DNA of 40,820 nucleotides from an uncultured Acidimicrobium sp. GTDB lineage: Bacteria; Actinomycetota; Acidimicrobiia; Acidimicrobiales; Ilumatobacteraceae. The stretch's first letter is position 1. Every line of letters starts with the position of its first letter. Location of the stretch: the NCBI GenBank assembly GCA_903895515.1, contig CAITUB010000117.1, positions 1 through 40,820 on the forward strand. The letters are read 5' to 3'. A model generated the notes under the pieces. It saw only the letters and a program-made list of their open reading frames with translations, was not told where the DNA came from and did no database searches. The translations under genes were made by a program, and so were the position numbers. Positions 17,695-26,095 of this stretch are shown here, in pieces.

Positions 17695-18971
17695 TATTTG
17701 CCCAAACGCCAACGGCAATCGACTATTGGATGCTTGCCGGCATCGGGCTCATTCTCGTAGTCCTCATTTTTCTTTCGCTTGCCGAAATGAGTTTGTCGCA
17801 GTTGACAAAACCGCGTGCGGCAGCACTTGCGGAAAAGGGAGCCAAGTCGGGCAAGGCGTTGGTTCGCCTTGCAGCAGAGCCAACCATGTGGGTGAACCCA
17901 TTGTTGCTTACGGTGAACGTCTGTCAAACCGTGCAGGCAACGCTGATGGGAATTGTGTCAGGCCGATTGTTTGGACCTGCTGGTGTTGCTGTTGGTGTGA
18001 TTATCAACGTGATGTTGTTCTTCGTGCTTGCAGAAGCAGTGCCAAAAACATACGCATTGCTCAACCCCGTTCGTGGTGCGACAACAACTGCACGCCCAAT
18101 TTCTTTGCTGGTGCGCTTTTGGCCATTGCGCGCTGCGTCAACAGTGTTGATCAAACTCACCAACGTCATTGTGAAGGGCGAGGGGCTAAAGCAAGGCCCG
18201 TTCATTGGCGAGCAAGAGTTCTTGGGAATAGTCGAGGCTGCTGCGCAGGAAAGTGTGATTGAACACGAAGAGCGCGAGCTCATCGAATCAATTATTGAAT
18301 TCGGCGACACTGTGGTGCGCGAAATCATGGTCCCACGACCTGATGCCATGTTTATTGATAGTGATCTCACCATCACACAGGCTCTTGATAAAGCGGTGGA
18401 AGACGGCTTCAGTCGTCTTCCCGTGTTGCGAAAAGATGACGACGACGTGGACGATGTTGTCGGCATCGTGTACGTGAAGGATCTAGTCATCGCCGAGCGC
18501 AAGGGCAATGGGGCTTCACCGATTACCGAACTCATTCGCGAAGTTGAAGTCGTTCCTGAAAATAAATTGGTTGCCGACCTGATGCGCAGCATGCAGGCCA
18601 AGAAATTCCACATGGTCATGGTTGCCGACGAATACGGAATCATTGTCGGTCTTGCAACGCTTGAAGATTGCTTGGAAGAACTGGTTGGAGAAATTGTCGA
18701 CGAACACGATGATGAAGATCTTTCGTTGCAGCATCTAGCAAACGGCGACTACTTGGTGGTTGGCTCGATGCCCATTTCTCGACTCAACGACGAGCTTGAA
18801 TTAAAGGTTCCAGAGTCTGAATACGACACCATCGGCGGTTTCATTTTTGGAATGTTGGGGCACGTTCCTGTGCAAGGCGAATCAGTCGATTTCGACGGAT
18901 GGCGCATCAGTACTGAGACACTTGATGGTCGCCGTATTCAGCAAGTACGCATCAGCGCCATTACGTCGTAA
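17691..18971 (+). CDS. CNNM/CorC-family transporter with CBS domains (HlyC/CorC family)
   Basis: 426 residues from ATG 17691, overlapping the ybeY stop as ATGA. The DUF21/CNNM membrane domain (four helices, about 10-190, with LSLAEMSLSQ) is followed by two CBS domains (about 205-340: MVPRPDAMFID and the VGIVYVKDL and VGLATLEDCLEELVGEI segments) and a C-terminal CorC_HlyC domain (about 350-426). This family is linked to Mg2+/Co2+ export or homeostasis. The phoH-ybeY-corC order is conserved across many bacteria and supports all three calls. Confidence 0.9.
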   Translation: MIFAQTPTAIDYWMLAGIGLILVVLIFLSLAEMSLSQLTKPRAAALAEKGAKSGKALVRLAAEPTMWVNPLLLTVNVCQTVQATLMGIVSGRLFGPAGVAVGVIINVMLFFVLAEAVPKTYALLNPVRGATTTARPISLLVRFWPLRAASTVLIKLTNVIVKGEGLKQGPFIGEQEFLGIVEAAAQESVIEHEERELIESIIEFGDTVVREIMVPRPDAMFIDSDLTITQALDKAVEDGFSRLPVLRKDDDDVDDVVGIVYVKDLVIAERKGNGASPITELIREVEVVPENKLVADLMRSMQAKKFHMVMVADEYGIIVGLATLEDCLEELVGEIVDEHDDEDLSLQHLANGDYLVVGSMPISRLNDELELKVPESEYDTIGGFIFGMLGHVPVQGESVDFDGWRISTETLDGRRIQQVRISAITS

Positions 18972-18975
18972 CGAC

Positions 18976-18981
18976 TATCGT
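18976..18981 (+). promoter_or_regulatory. Leaderless -10 box TATCGT for the SDR gene
   Basis: TATCGT, then CGGGCGA, then ATG 18989, with a 7-nt spacer. The same hexamer and spacing occur before the FrnE-like gene on the other strand. Confidence 0.6.
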
Positions 18982-18988
18982 CGGGCGA

Positions 18989-19738
18989 ATGGACATTTCG
19001 CTTGAAGGAAAAGTAGCCCTCATTACCGGTGGATCTCGTGGAATTGGCTTAGCCATTGCCAAGTCGTATGCAGATTCTGGGGCGCAAGTAATGCTCACTT
19101 CCAGAAAAGAAGAATCGCTACGCGATGCGGCAAAGTTTGTGGGTGGTGGTGCCTCATATCTTGCAGGTAATGCAGGCGACACTGAATTCGCCCAGAAGTG
19201 TGTGAGTGCAACTCTTGAACAATTTGGAAAGATCGATATCTTCGTCAACAACGCAGCAACAAACCCTTATGCGGGTCCAACGCTGGCGGTAAGTGAAGCG
19301 CAATTTGACAAAACCTTTCAGGTCAACCTTCGTGGTCCATTGTTTTGGTGTTCTCAGGTCTGGGCACAACACATGAGAGATAACCCTGGGGTCATTCTCA
19401 ACATCGCATCAGTTGGTGGCCTTCGCGCAGAGGGGAACCTTGGCGTATACAACCTGACCAAGGCAGCTCTCATTCATCTGACCAGGCAACTGGCAGGCGA
19501 GTTAGGGCTCACGCGTGTTGTGGGCATTGCGCCAGGATTAGTGAAAACCGATTTTGCTCAAATGTTGGTCGACAACTACGGCGATTCTCTCGCTAAGCGA
19601 CTTCCACGTAAACGCCTTGGTGAACCTCAAGACATTGCGAATCTTGCGACGTTCTTGGCTTCAGATGCTGCGAATTGGATTACCGGGGAAACCTATGTAA
19701 TTGACGGCGGTGCGGGAGTGGCATCTGGTGCGATGTAA
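18989..19738 (+). CDS. SDR-family oxidoreductase (FabG-like)
   Basis: 249 residues: TGGSRGIG near 13-20, NNAATN, the catalytic Ser in NIASVGG, YNLTKAA near 153, PGLVKTDF, and the terminal YVIDGGAGVASGAM. A classical SDR; the substrate is unknown. The last 46 bases overlap the 3' end of the convergent MFS gene. Confidence 0.85.
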   Translation: MDISLEGKVALITGGSRGIGLAIAKSYADSGAQVMLTSRKEESLRDAAKFVGGGASYLAGNAGDTEFAQKCVSATLEQFGKIDIFVNNAATNPYAGPTLAVSEAQFDKTFQVNLRGPLFWCSQVWAQHMRDNPGVILNIASVGGLRAEGNLGVYNLTKAALIHLTRQLAGELGLTRVVGIAPGLVKTDFAQMLVDNYGDSLAKRLPRKRLGEPQDIANLATFLASDAANWITGETYVIDGGAGVASGAM

Positions 19739-20952
19739 TTGCGCACTTCTGTGAAGAGCGTTGGTCCACCAACAGCAAGTGCCAGCAGACCAAGAACTGC
19801 GGCAGCAAGAAACGGCATACGCAAATTCGTTGAGTAAGCAATTTGCCCACCGATCAGTGCGCCAATGCCAATTGATCCTGTGCCAATAAATCGGTACACG
19901 CTATTCACGCGGCCAAATAGTTCAGCAGGGATAACTCGCTGCCTCAGGGAAACTGTGACTACGTTCCATGTTGTTCCAGCGAGACCCATGAGAGAAGCGG
20001 CTATTGCCACTGCCCAAACGTAAGGCATGAAGAAATAGATGATGCCAACGAAACCAAACACAAAATATGAATAGACAATTGATTGAGCAATTCCAAGACG
20101 TTTTGAGATCTTGTCTCCAAGCAAACCACCAAGAATTGAGCCGATGGCGGTGAGAGCAAGCAAGAATCCGTAAGCGCGACCGGTCACTCCAAGCTCTTCT
20201 GCAGCATATTTCACGAAGATTGCATCGCCGAACATGGCGGTCATGTTGGCGATTCCAAGCATGATGGCAAGCGTGCGAATGAGCTTGTTGCTCCACAGCC
20301 AGCGAAGACCCTCCACGAGATCGGCTTTGAAACTCTTGCGCTGCTCCAGAGATTCGCTTTCCGCCACTGCACTTGATGGAATTCGAATACTTGCTACCAG
20401 TACTGCAGCTAGAGCAAATGACGCTGCATCCACGCCGAAAGGTACACCAACAGCGACAACGAATGCCCACGCACCGAGCGGCAACCCGATGAAGGTATTA
20501 GTGATGAGTTCAAGACTGGAAAGACGTCCGTTTGCCTTTTCGAGAAGATGATCAGGGACGATCTGTGGCAAAAAGGCCTGTGCCGACATATCGAAAATGA
20601 CTTCACAACAGCCAACGCCGATCAGAATTGCCATGAATATCCAGATGGAAAGTGATCCCGTTGCTGCAGAAAACGCAATGAGCGCAAAAAGAGCTGCACG
20701 AATAATGTTTGCAACCACCATCATCTTTCGGCGGTCAAATCGATCGATGTATACGCCTGCAGGTAACGAGAGAACAAGCCATGGAATCATGGAGCAAAAG
20801 CTCACTCCTGCAATAAGGCGTTCGTCGCTAGTGAGCGACAGCGTGAGTAGTGGTGCAGCAGCATGCACCATTCCGTCGCCGATGTTGGAAACTCCGGTGG
20901 CGACAAACTGGCGCCAATAGTTAGCAGGTAGTCGCTGATCGCTGGTATCTAT
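19693..20952 (-). CDS. MFS transporter (enterobactin-exporter/MFS_3-like), apparent AUA start
   Basis: Major facilitator with 12 predicted helices. The loop motif PAGVYIDRFDRRKMM between helices 2 and 3 and the NGRLSSLELITNTFIGLPLGAW segment match the MFS_3 exporter group. The first ATG (20871) falls inside helix 1, just after the conserved VSNIGDG. The frame is open upstream to a TGA, but no ATG, GTG or TTG lies in between. ATA at 20952-20950 gives 419 residues with the expected head (DTSDQRLPANYWRQFVA). It overlaps the menE stop as ATAG, the analogue of the usual ATGA joint, and AAGGA lies 7 nt upstream. The substrate is unknown. Co-transcribed with menE. Confidence 0.85.
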   Translation of the reverse strand: MDTSDQRLPANYWRQFVATGVSNIGDGMVHAAAPLLTLSLTSDERLIAGVSFCSMIPWLVLSLPAGVYIDRFDRRKMMVVANIIRAALFALIAFSAATGSLSIWIFMAILIGVGCCEVIFDMSAQAFLPQIVPDHLLEKANGRLSSLELITNTFIGLPLGAWAFVVAVGVPFGVDAASFALAAVLVASIRIPSSAVAESESLEQRKSFKADLVEGLRWLWSNKLIRTLAIMLGIANMTAMFGDAIFVKYAAEELGVTGRAYGFLLALTAIGSILGGLLGDKISKRLGIAQSIVYSYFVFGFVGIIYFFMPYVWAVAIAASLMGLAGTTWNVVTVSLRQRVIPAELFGRVNSVYRFIGTGSIGIGALIGGQIAYSTNLRMPFLAAAVLGLLALAVGGPTLFTEVRNYIAPDATPAPPSIT

Positions 20953-22061
20953 TTCATATTCCTTAACGTCTGGATGTCAACTTTGCCAAGAGATGTGGTT
21001 GGAATCGCTGGCACAATTCTCAGTTCGGTCGGTGCGCAGTACGAGGGTAATTGTTGCTTTACGTGCTGACGAACATCTTCCAAAGTCGGAGGCTCGGCCT
21101 GCGAAGAAACGATCCAAGCGACAACACGCTGTCCCCACTGTTCATCGTCAATTCCACTGATCACCACTCGTTCTATGCCCGGAAATGTGGAGACGATTTT
21201 CTCGACTGCATTCGGCCAAACATTCTCGCCGCCAGAGATAATCATGTCGTCTAGGCGCCCAAAGACCTGTAACACGTTGTCGTTGAACCTTCCGCTATCT
21301 CCCGTCGGGTACCAGCCATCAACCAAAGTTGGTTGTTCCGAAGAGCGGTACGTGCGAAATAGCGATGGTGTATGAACTTCAATGAGTTCGTGTCTGATGC
21401 GGATCTCGACACCATCAAGAGGTTCACCGTTGTACGCAATTCCACCGAATGTCTCTGTCATGCCATAGGTGGTGATGACATTGCTTGGCAGATCTGGGGG
21501 AGCCGCTGCTCCACCAAGAAGGATCATCTCAAAAATGGCAGGGTCAACTCGGCGAAGCGTCGTAGGCACAAGTGAAACGTGAGTTGCTCCAGCATTGACT
21601 TTGGCTAGCACTTCGGCTTCTTCGAACGTGGGAAGAATGCTGATGGGATTTCCAAACAAAATTGACCGAGCAAGAACACTGAATCCGGCGACATGCGAAA
21701 CAGGCAGGCACAAAAGCCAGTGTGTAGATGAATCGGTGTTCAGACGTGCTTGCGACAAGTTGAGCAACGCTTGAATTGACTCGTGAGTATGAACAACGCC
21801 TTTGGGCGTTCCTGTGGAACCGCTGGTTGCAATAACTAGGGCATCGTGATTTTCAGTTGGTTCGCTGTCAGAACTTTTGACGATGTTCCCAGTTTCATCA
21901 ATTACGAGTGACGGCTTTATTTGTGCGACGAGTGCATTCTTGGCGGCTTGGGGGAGTCGTTGGTCGATGGGGAATACTGCGTCTCCTGCATCCCAGGCAT
22001 TGCGCACATGGATCGCGAACTCGGTGCTTGCCGGCATATCAAGCGCAATGAGGCGATTCAC
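20949..22061 (-). CDS. menE: o-Succinylbenzoate-CoA ligase (MenE), menaquinone synthesis
   Basis: 370 residues, the short form of an ANL ligase. P-loop VIATSGSTGTPKGVV, then TYGMTETFGG, YPTGDSGRF, the hinge GRLDDMIISGGENVWP, and the C-terminal TTSLGKVDIQ with the catalytic Lys. Its placement with menA, menD, menF and menG identifies it as MenE, which makes succinylbenzoyl-CoA. The longest frame begins at GTG 22094, and ATG 22067 is also possible. GTG 22061 (VNRLIALDMP) is preferred because TACGCT stands 7 nt before it and the protein then begins at the usual position. The gene is divergent from menA. Confidence 0.85.
   Translation of the reverse strand: MNRLIALDMPASTEFAIHVRNAWDAGDAVFPIDQRLPQAAKNALVAQIKPSLVIDETGNIVKSSDSEPTENHDALVIATSGSTGTPKGVVHTHESIQALLNLSQARLNTDSSTHWLLCLPVSHVAGFSVLARSILFGNPISILPTFEEAEVLAKVNAGATHVSLVPTTLRRVDPAIFEMILLGGAAAPPDLPSNVITTYGMTETFGGIAYNGEPLDGVEIRIRHELIEVHTPSLFRTYRSSEQPTLVDGWYPTGDSGRFNDNVLQVFGRLDDMIISGGENVWPNAVEKIVSTFPGIERVVISGIDDEQWGQRVVAWIVSSQAEPPTLEDVRQHVKQQLPSYCAPTELRIVPAIPTTSLGKVDIQTLRNMK
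20960..20964 (-). promoter_or_regulatory. Shine-Dalgarno AAGGA that decides the AUA start of the MFS gene
   Basis: AAGGA, then ATATGAA (7 nt), then ATA at 20952. The only nearby ATG is the next-to-last sense codon of menE (ATG AAA TAG). It lies 2 nt from the SD and is followed at once by the stop, so it cannot start the transporter. Confidence 0.55.
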
Positions 22062-22068
22062 GATCATC

Positions 22069-22074
22069 AGCGTA
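22069..22074 (-). promoter_or_regulatory. Leaderless -10 box TACGCT for menE
   Basis: TACGCT, then GATGATC, then GTG 22061 on the minus strand. The ATG inside the spacer would be too close to the box to start a transcript-initial codon. Confidence 0.5.
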
Positions 22075-22089
22075 GGCGCTTGAAAGTGC

Positions 22090-22095
22090 GACACT
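22090..22095 (+). promoter_or_regulatory. Weak leaderless -10 box GACACT for menA
   Basis: GACACT (A2 and T6 of the consensus kept), then AGAAGG, then ATG 22102. AGAAGG is too close to ATG to be an efficient SD. Confidence 0.35.
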
Positions 22096-22101
22096 AGAAG
22101 G

Positions 22102-22989
22102 ATGGAAACACAACCACGCGGCCTGCAACTCTGGATATTGGGGGCTCGTCCGCGAACGTTGCCTGCAGCGTTCGTTCCTGTTTTCGTGGCGTTTGGTCGT
22201 GCGCTGTCTCAGGAAACCACACACGCAAAAATGTGGTGGTGCGGCTTATTCGCCCTCATCGTCAGTGTTTCATTGCAGGTCGGTGTTAACTACGCAAACG
22301 ATTACTCGGATGGAATAAAGGGCACTGACAGTAAGCGTGTTGGGCCATTACGACTTGTTGGTTCGGGTTTGGTTCCGGCCAAAACGGTGAAGACAGCAGC
22401 GTTCATTGCGTTTGGTGTTGCCGCAGTGTTCGGACTGTTTATTGCGCTCGCCACAACACTTCTTCTCGTGCCACTTGGGGCACTGTGCATTGCTGCTGGT
22501 TGGTTGTATACGGGCGGACCAAAACCATATGGCTATATGGGATTTGGCGAGTTGTTCGTTTTCGTGTTTTTTGGTTTAGTGGCAACGTGTGGATCGGTGT
22601 ATGCCATTACGCAAAAGATTGACGCAGAAACTGTGCTTGCCGCGTGCGTCGTTGGTTTGCTGGCGTGCGCATTGCTGGTGGTGAATAATTTGCGCGATAT
22701 ACCCGGCGACACCATTGCCAATAAATTGACGTTGGCGGTGCGCATGGGAGATGCCATGACGAGGAAGTTGTATTACGCCATGTATGTATATGTGGTGCTC
22801 TTGATTGTGTTGATTGGAACACAAGATCGCACAGTACTTATTGCACTGGTTGGCATTGTTGCTGCTTATCCAGCGTTGAAGTCAGTGAAATCTGGCGCCT
22901 TAGGCAGAGACCTGATTCCTGTGCTTGGAGCTACCGGTAAAGCGCAATTAGCAATCGGATTGCTTCTCGCGGTTGGTTTAGCTCTGTAA
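22102..22989 (+). CDS. menA: 1,4-Dihydroxy-2-naphthoate polyprenyltransferase (MenA)
   Basis: 295 residues, UbiA superfamily with about nine membrane helices. The first Asp-rich motif is NYANDYSDGIKGTD near 66-79, and the second is NNLRDIPGDTIANK near 197-210. Both bind the Mg-prenyl diphosphate. The enzyme attaches the polyprenyl tail to DHNA at the membrane, giving demethylmenaquinone. LGARPRTLPAA near the N-terminus is typical of MenA. The 3' end overlaps the convergent menH-like gene by 12 bases. Confidence 0.92.
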   Translation: METQPRGLQLWILGARPRTLPAAFVPVFVAFGRALSQETTHAKMWWCGLFALIVSVSLQVGVNYANDYSDGIKGTDSKRVGPLRLVGSGLVPAKTVKTAAFIAFGVAAVFGLFIALATTLLLVPLGALCIAAGWLYTGGPKPYGYMGFGELFVFVFFGLVATCGSVYAITQKIDAETVLAACVVGLLACALLVVNNLRDIPGDTIANKLTLAVRMGDAMTRKLYYAMYVYVVLLIVLIGTQDRTVLIALVGIVAAYPALKSVKSGALGRDLIPVLGATGKAQLAIGLLLAVGLAL

Positions 22990-23721
22990 CCAGGCGTTGA
23001 CCGACTCGCCAAATGCGGTGGGTTGATCGAGATGAGCGCTGTGGCCCGCTTTGTCAATGATGCTCAGTGTTGATTTTGGAATGAGTTGTTTCATTCGTTT
23101 GGCAATCGCTACAAACTTCTCGTCGCGAGATCCGGCAACAATGAGTACCGGGATTCGAATTTCGTGAAGTTGTGACCACAATGGTTGCTGTTGTCCGGTT
23201 CCACATGTGCGCAAACTGCTTGCGAGTGAAGCCGGTGTATTTCGGTTCCGATCACGAATTTCTGCATCGCTAAATGCTGATTTGGCGAATAGTGGCTGTT
23301 GTATCCATTCATTGATGAATGCAGAAGTTCCGATCTGTTCAATTCGTGTAGCCAAAGCGTCATCGGATTGCACGCGGGATTCGCGTTCGGAGTCGTCTTC
23401 GATGCCAGGAGTTCCACTCACCAGAACGAGACCCGTCATTGCTTGAGGGTGTTGCATAACCGCGTGAAGCGCCATGCGTGCTCCCATGCTGTAACCAACC
23501 AGTACTTTGCCGAAAGCGATATCGGCGATGGCTTCACCAGACTCCTCTAATGAAAGTGAAATTCCTTGGGACTCTCCGTGGTCTGGAGCGTCAACGAATG
23601 TGTTGGTTGAATCATGAATGGTTTGCACGGGGATCTTCCATGAATTTCCAGTTTGGGTGAAACCATGGACGAAACAGAGATCTCGTGAACCTGTGCCGCT
23701 GGACTCGTAATGCAAACTCAT
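22978..23721 (-). CDS. Alpha/beta hydrolase, MenH-like (SHCHC synthase)
   Basis: 247 residues. An alpha/beta hydrolase with oxyanion-side HGFTQTG near 19-25, nucleophile elbow GYSMGAR (Ser near 97), a late Asp in GSRDEKF, and His in GHSAHLD. The LRTCGTGQQQPLW segment matches MenH, which makes SHCHC from SEPHCHC in the classical menaquinone route. Position next to menA and menD supports this. Without a search a general hydrolase remains possible. The start overlaps the FrnE-like stop by 4 bases. Confidence 0.78.
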   Translation of the reverse strand: MSLHYESSGTGSRDLCFVHGFTQTGNSWKIPVQTIHDSTNTFVDAPDHGESQGISLSLEESGEAIADIAFGKVLVGYSMGARMALHAVMQHPQAMTGLVLVSGTPGIEDDSERESRVQSDDALATRIEQIGTSAFINEWIQQPLFAKSAFSDAEIRDRNRNTPASLASSLRTCGTGQQQPLWSQLHEIRIPVLIVAGSRDEKFVAIAKRMKQLIPKSTLSIIDKAGHSAHLDQPTAFGESVNAWLQS

Positions 23722-24368
23722 GCTCGTTCGAGAATCCTTTCAATGATGCGTTCGAACATTTCAACATCTTGTGCTCCGGGCACAGACCATTGTCCATTAA
23801 TGATAAATGTTGGGACGGCGGTCACGCCATAGTCAGATGCTTCGGCAATCTCTGCGCGAATTTCATTTACGAGTGAATCGCTTTCAAGGAATGTCATTGC
23901 CTCTGGTCGTGGTATTCCTGCTGATTCAGCACAGTCAGCAAGTACGGAAATTTCACCAATGTTTAATCCGTTAGTGAAATATGCATCCATAATCTTTTCC
24001 TTCAGGACAATTTGAATGGCTGCACCGTGCTGCTTCAGCGCATAGCCCAGCATTCGATGGGCAAGAAATGTATTTGCCCGAACGGCGATATCCATGTTGA
24101 ACGTGATGTTGTCTTGCGCTGCGACGGAGGTGACGTGCTGGAGGATCTCGGTGGCCTTTTCCTGCCCACCAAACTTCTTGGCGTAAGCGTCCTTTGCAGG
24201 TGTCGGGGAATCGGATGGTGCGGTTGGGTCGAGTTGGAATGGGCGGAATACATATTCCACATCAACATCGACTCCGCGTTCACGTAGGCGGGAAATTGCC
24301 GTCTCAAAACGCCGTTTTCCAATAAAACACCATGGACATATGACGTCGGAGAAGATTTCTATGCGCAT
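23718..24368 (-). CDS. DsbA-family oxidoreductase, FrnE-like
   Basis: 216 residues from ATG 24368 (MRIEIFSDVICPWC). The CPWC active site at 11-14 sits at the end of the first thioredoxin strand. The helical insertion is present, and cis-Pro is in GVTAVPTFIING. There is no signal peptide, so it acts in the cytoplasm, as FrnE proteins do. The frame extends upstream to 24461 but only by reading back through menD. The start is fixed by TATCGT 7 nt upstream. Operon with menH. A link to menaquinone is by position only. Confidence 0.87.
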   Translation of the reverse strand: MRIEIFSDVICPWCFIGKRRFETAISRLRERGVDVDVEYVFRPFQLDPTAPSDSPTPAKDAYAKKFGGQEKATEILQHVTSVAAQDNITFNMDIAVRANTFLAHRMLGYALKQHGAAIQIVLKEKIMDAYFTNGLNIGEISVLADCAESAGIPRPEAMTFLESDSLVNEIRAEIAEASDYGVTAVPTFIINGQWSVPGAQDVEMFERIIERILERA

Positions 24369-24374
24369 AGGTGC

Positions 24375-24380
24375 CACGAT
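24375..24380 (+). promoter_or_regulatory. Weak leaderless -10 box CACGAT for menD
   Basis: CACGAT, then AGAGGGA, then ATG 24388. It overlaps the minus-strand box TATCGT by 5 bases, so one polymerase would exclude the other. Confidence 0.4.
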
Positions 24381-24381
24381 A
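24376..24381 (-). promoter_or_regulatory. Leaderless -10 box TATCGT for the FrnE-like gene
   Basis: TATCGT, then GGCACCT, then ATG 24368 on the minus strand. Confidence 0.6.
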
Positions 24382-24387
24382 GAGGGA

Positions 24388-26091
24388 ATGGCTACCTCTC
24401 CTGCAACCACGGCGACCTTTTGCTCGACCTTTGTGGACGAGTGGGTTCGACTTGGGGTCACTCATGCTGTGGTGTCGCCTGGGTCCCGCAGTACGCCTAT
24501 GGCAATCGCGTTAGCAAGTAATCCGAAAATCTCGCTCCATGTATTCCACGATGAGCGTTCTGCGGCATTTGCTGCTTTGGGCATTGGTCTCGAGTCAGGG
24601 ATTCCAGCGGTGTTGTTGTGCACATCGGGAACGGCTGCTGCGCAGTTTTTTGCTGCGGTGATCGAGGCGAACTACGCGCATGTTCCGCTACTCGTATGTA
24701 CAGCCGATCGTCCTCCAGAATTGCAAGGCGTTGGTGCACCGCAGACCATTAACCAAACAAATCTGTACGGCACTTTCGTTCGCAAATTTATTGACGCAGG
24801 AATTGCAGATGATACGAAGGTTTCTAAGTGGCGATCCAGTGCTCGTGATGCATTTTCGGCAACTGTTGGAGTGAACCGCGGACCATGTCATGTGAACTTT
24901 CCGTTCCGCGAACCTCTTGTTGGCGTGGCCGGAGTGCTGCCGGCACTAGACACGCATTCACCGGTTCGCGTAAGCGCCGATGTCGCGACAGCATCAGAAC
25001 GCAAAAAGCTTTCGTTAGCCCTACGCGCTGAACGCGGAGTCATCATTGCGGGAAACGGAATCGACCAACCGCGGTTTATTCTGGAGCTTGCAGCAAAATT
25101 GAAGTGGCCAGTTATTGCAGACCCACGAAGTAATTGCCGAGTTGCTTCTGAAAGCAGCCATGGAGCAACTGTGGTCAGCTGTGCCGATGTGATGTTGCGG
25201 CACCATCCAACAGCCGAATCACTTAAACCGAGCGTGGTCATTCGCATCGGCGATCCGCCAGTGAGCAAAGTGGTAAATCAGTGGCTTGCACAGTGTGGTG
25301 GCGAGCAAATTGCCGTTACACAACAACCGTCGCTCATTGACCCCGACAAGGTTGTCACCACTCACATCGTGGGTTCGATCAATGAGCTATTCATGGAGAT
25401 GACACGTGGTGTCGACTCTCGAACTGAAACAGAGTGGATGAATAGCTGGAAGCGTTGCGAACGAAGCGCACGCACCGCACTCGATAAAAAATTGTCTGAA
25501 CAGGACCAACTGACCGAACCGACTTGCGCTGTGACGGTAAGTAGTTCTCTCGTGTCAGGATCAAATTTGGTGGTGTCATCGTCTATGCCGGTGCGCGATC
25601 TTGAGTGGTTTGCCCCTGCGCGAGATGGAGTTCGCGTATTCAGTAATAGAGGAGTAAATGGAATCGATGGCGTGGTGTCGACGGCTGTTGGAGTCGCTCT
25701 GTCGTCAAAGGCGCCAACCGCTCTGCTTATCGGTGATATTGCATTGCTGCACGACAGCAATGGTCTGCTCAATTTGATTCGCCGAGACGTTCAGCTGAAA
25801 ATCATTGTTGTTGACAACGAGGGTGGAGGAATATTCTCCTTTCTTCCTCAAGCCCAAGCCATGGAAGATGCTCAATTCGAGCAGCTATTCGGTACCCCGC
25901 ACAGCGTGGATTTCGAAGCGCTGGCAAAAACTCACGGTATTCCATTCACATGGGTGGCAACGGCAGATGATTTACAACGCGAAATGAGTAATACCGCAAC
26001 GTCAATAGTTGGCGTTCGAACAGATCGCAACACAAATGTTGATGATCACAATGCTCTGTACTCGGCAGTTGCCGATTCATTGTTGAAGTAG
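24388..26091 (+). CDS. menD: 2-Succinyl-5-enolpyruvyl-6-hydroxy-3-cyclohexene-1-carboxylate synthase (MenD)
   Basis: 567 residues. A ThDP enzyme that joins isochorismate and 2-oxoglutarate, the first dedicated menaquinone step. The N-terminal PYR domain has VSPGSRSTPMA, FHDERSAAFAALG (Glu that activates ThDP), CTSGTAAAQF and TADRPPELQG. The C-terminal PP domain has GDIALLHDSNGL and VVDNEGGGIFSFLPQA (Mg and diphosphate site). ATG 24388 (MATSPATT) is preferred to 24340, which would overlap the divergent gene. There are 4 bases to the convergent menF stop. Confidence 0.93.
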   Translation: MATSPATTATFCSTFVDEWVRLGVTHAVVSPGSRSTPMAIALASNPKISLHVFHDERSAAFAALGIGLESGIPAVLLCTSGTAAAQFFAAVIEANYAHVPLLVCTADRPPELQGVGAPQTINQTNLYGTFVRKFIDAGIADDTKVSKWRSSARDAFSATVGVNRGPCHVNFPFREPLVGVAGVLPALDTHSPVRVSADVATASERKKLSLALRAERGVIIAGNGIDQPRFILELAAKLKWPVIADPRSNCRVASESSHGATVVSCADVMLRHHPTAESLKPSVVIRIGDPPVSKVVNQWLAQCGGEQIAVTQQPSLIDPDKVVTTHIVGSINELFMEMTRGVDSRTETEWMNSWKRCERSARTALDKKLSEQDQLTEPTCAVTVSSSLVSGSNLVVSSSMPVRDLEWFAPARDGVRVFSNRGVNGIDGVVSTAVGVALSSKAPTALLIGDIALLHDSNGLLNLIRRDVQLKIIVVDNEGGGIFSFLPQAQAMEDAQFEQLFGTPHSVDFEALAKTHGIPFTWVATADDLQREMSNTATSIVGVRTDRNTNVDDHNALYSAVADSLLK

Positions 26092-26095
26092 CTAG

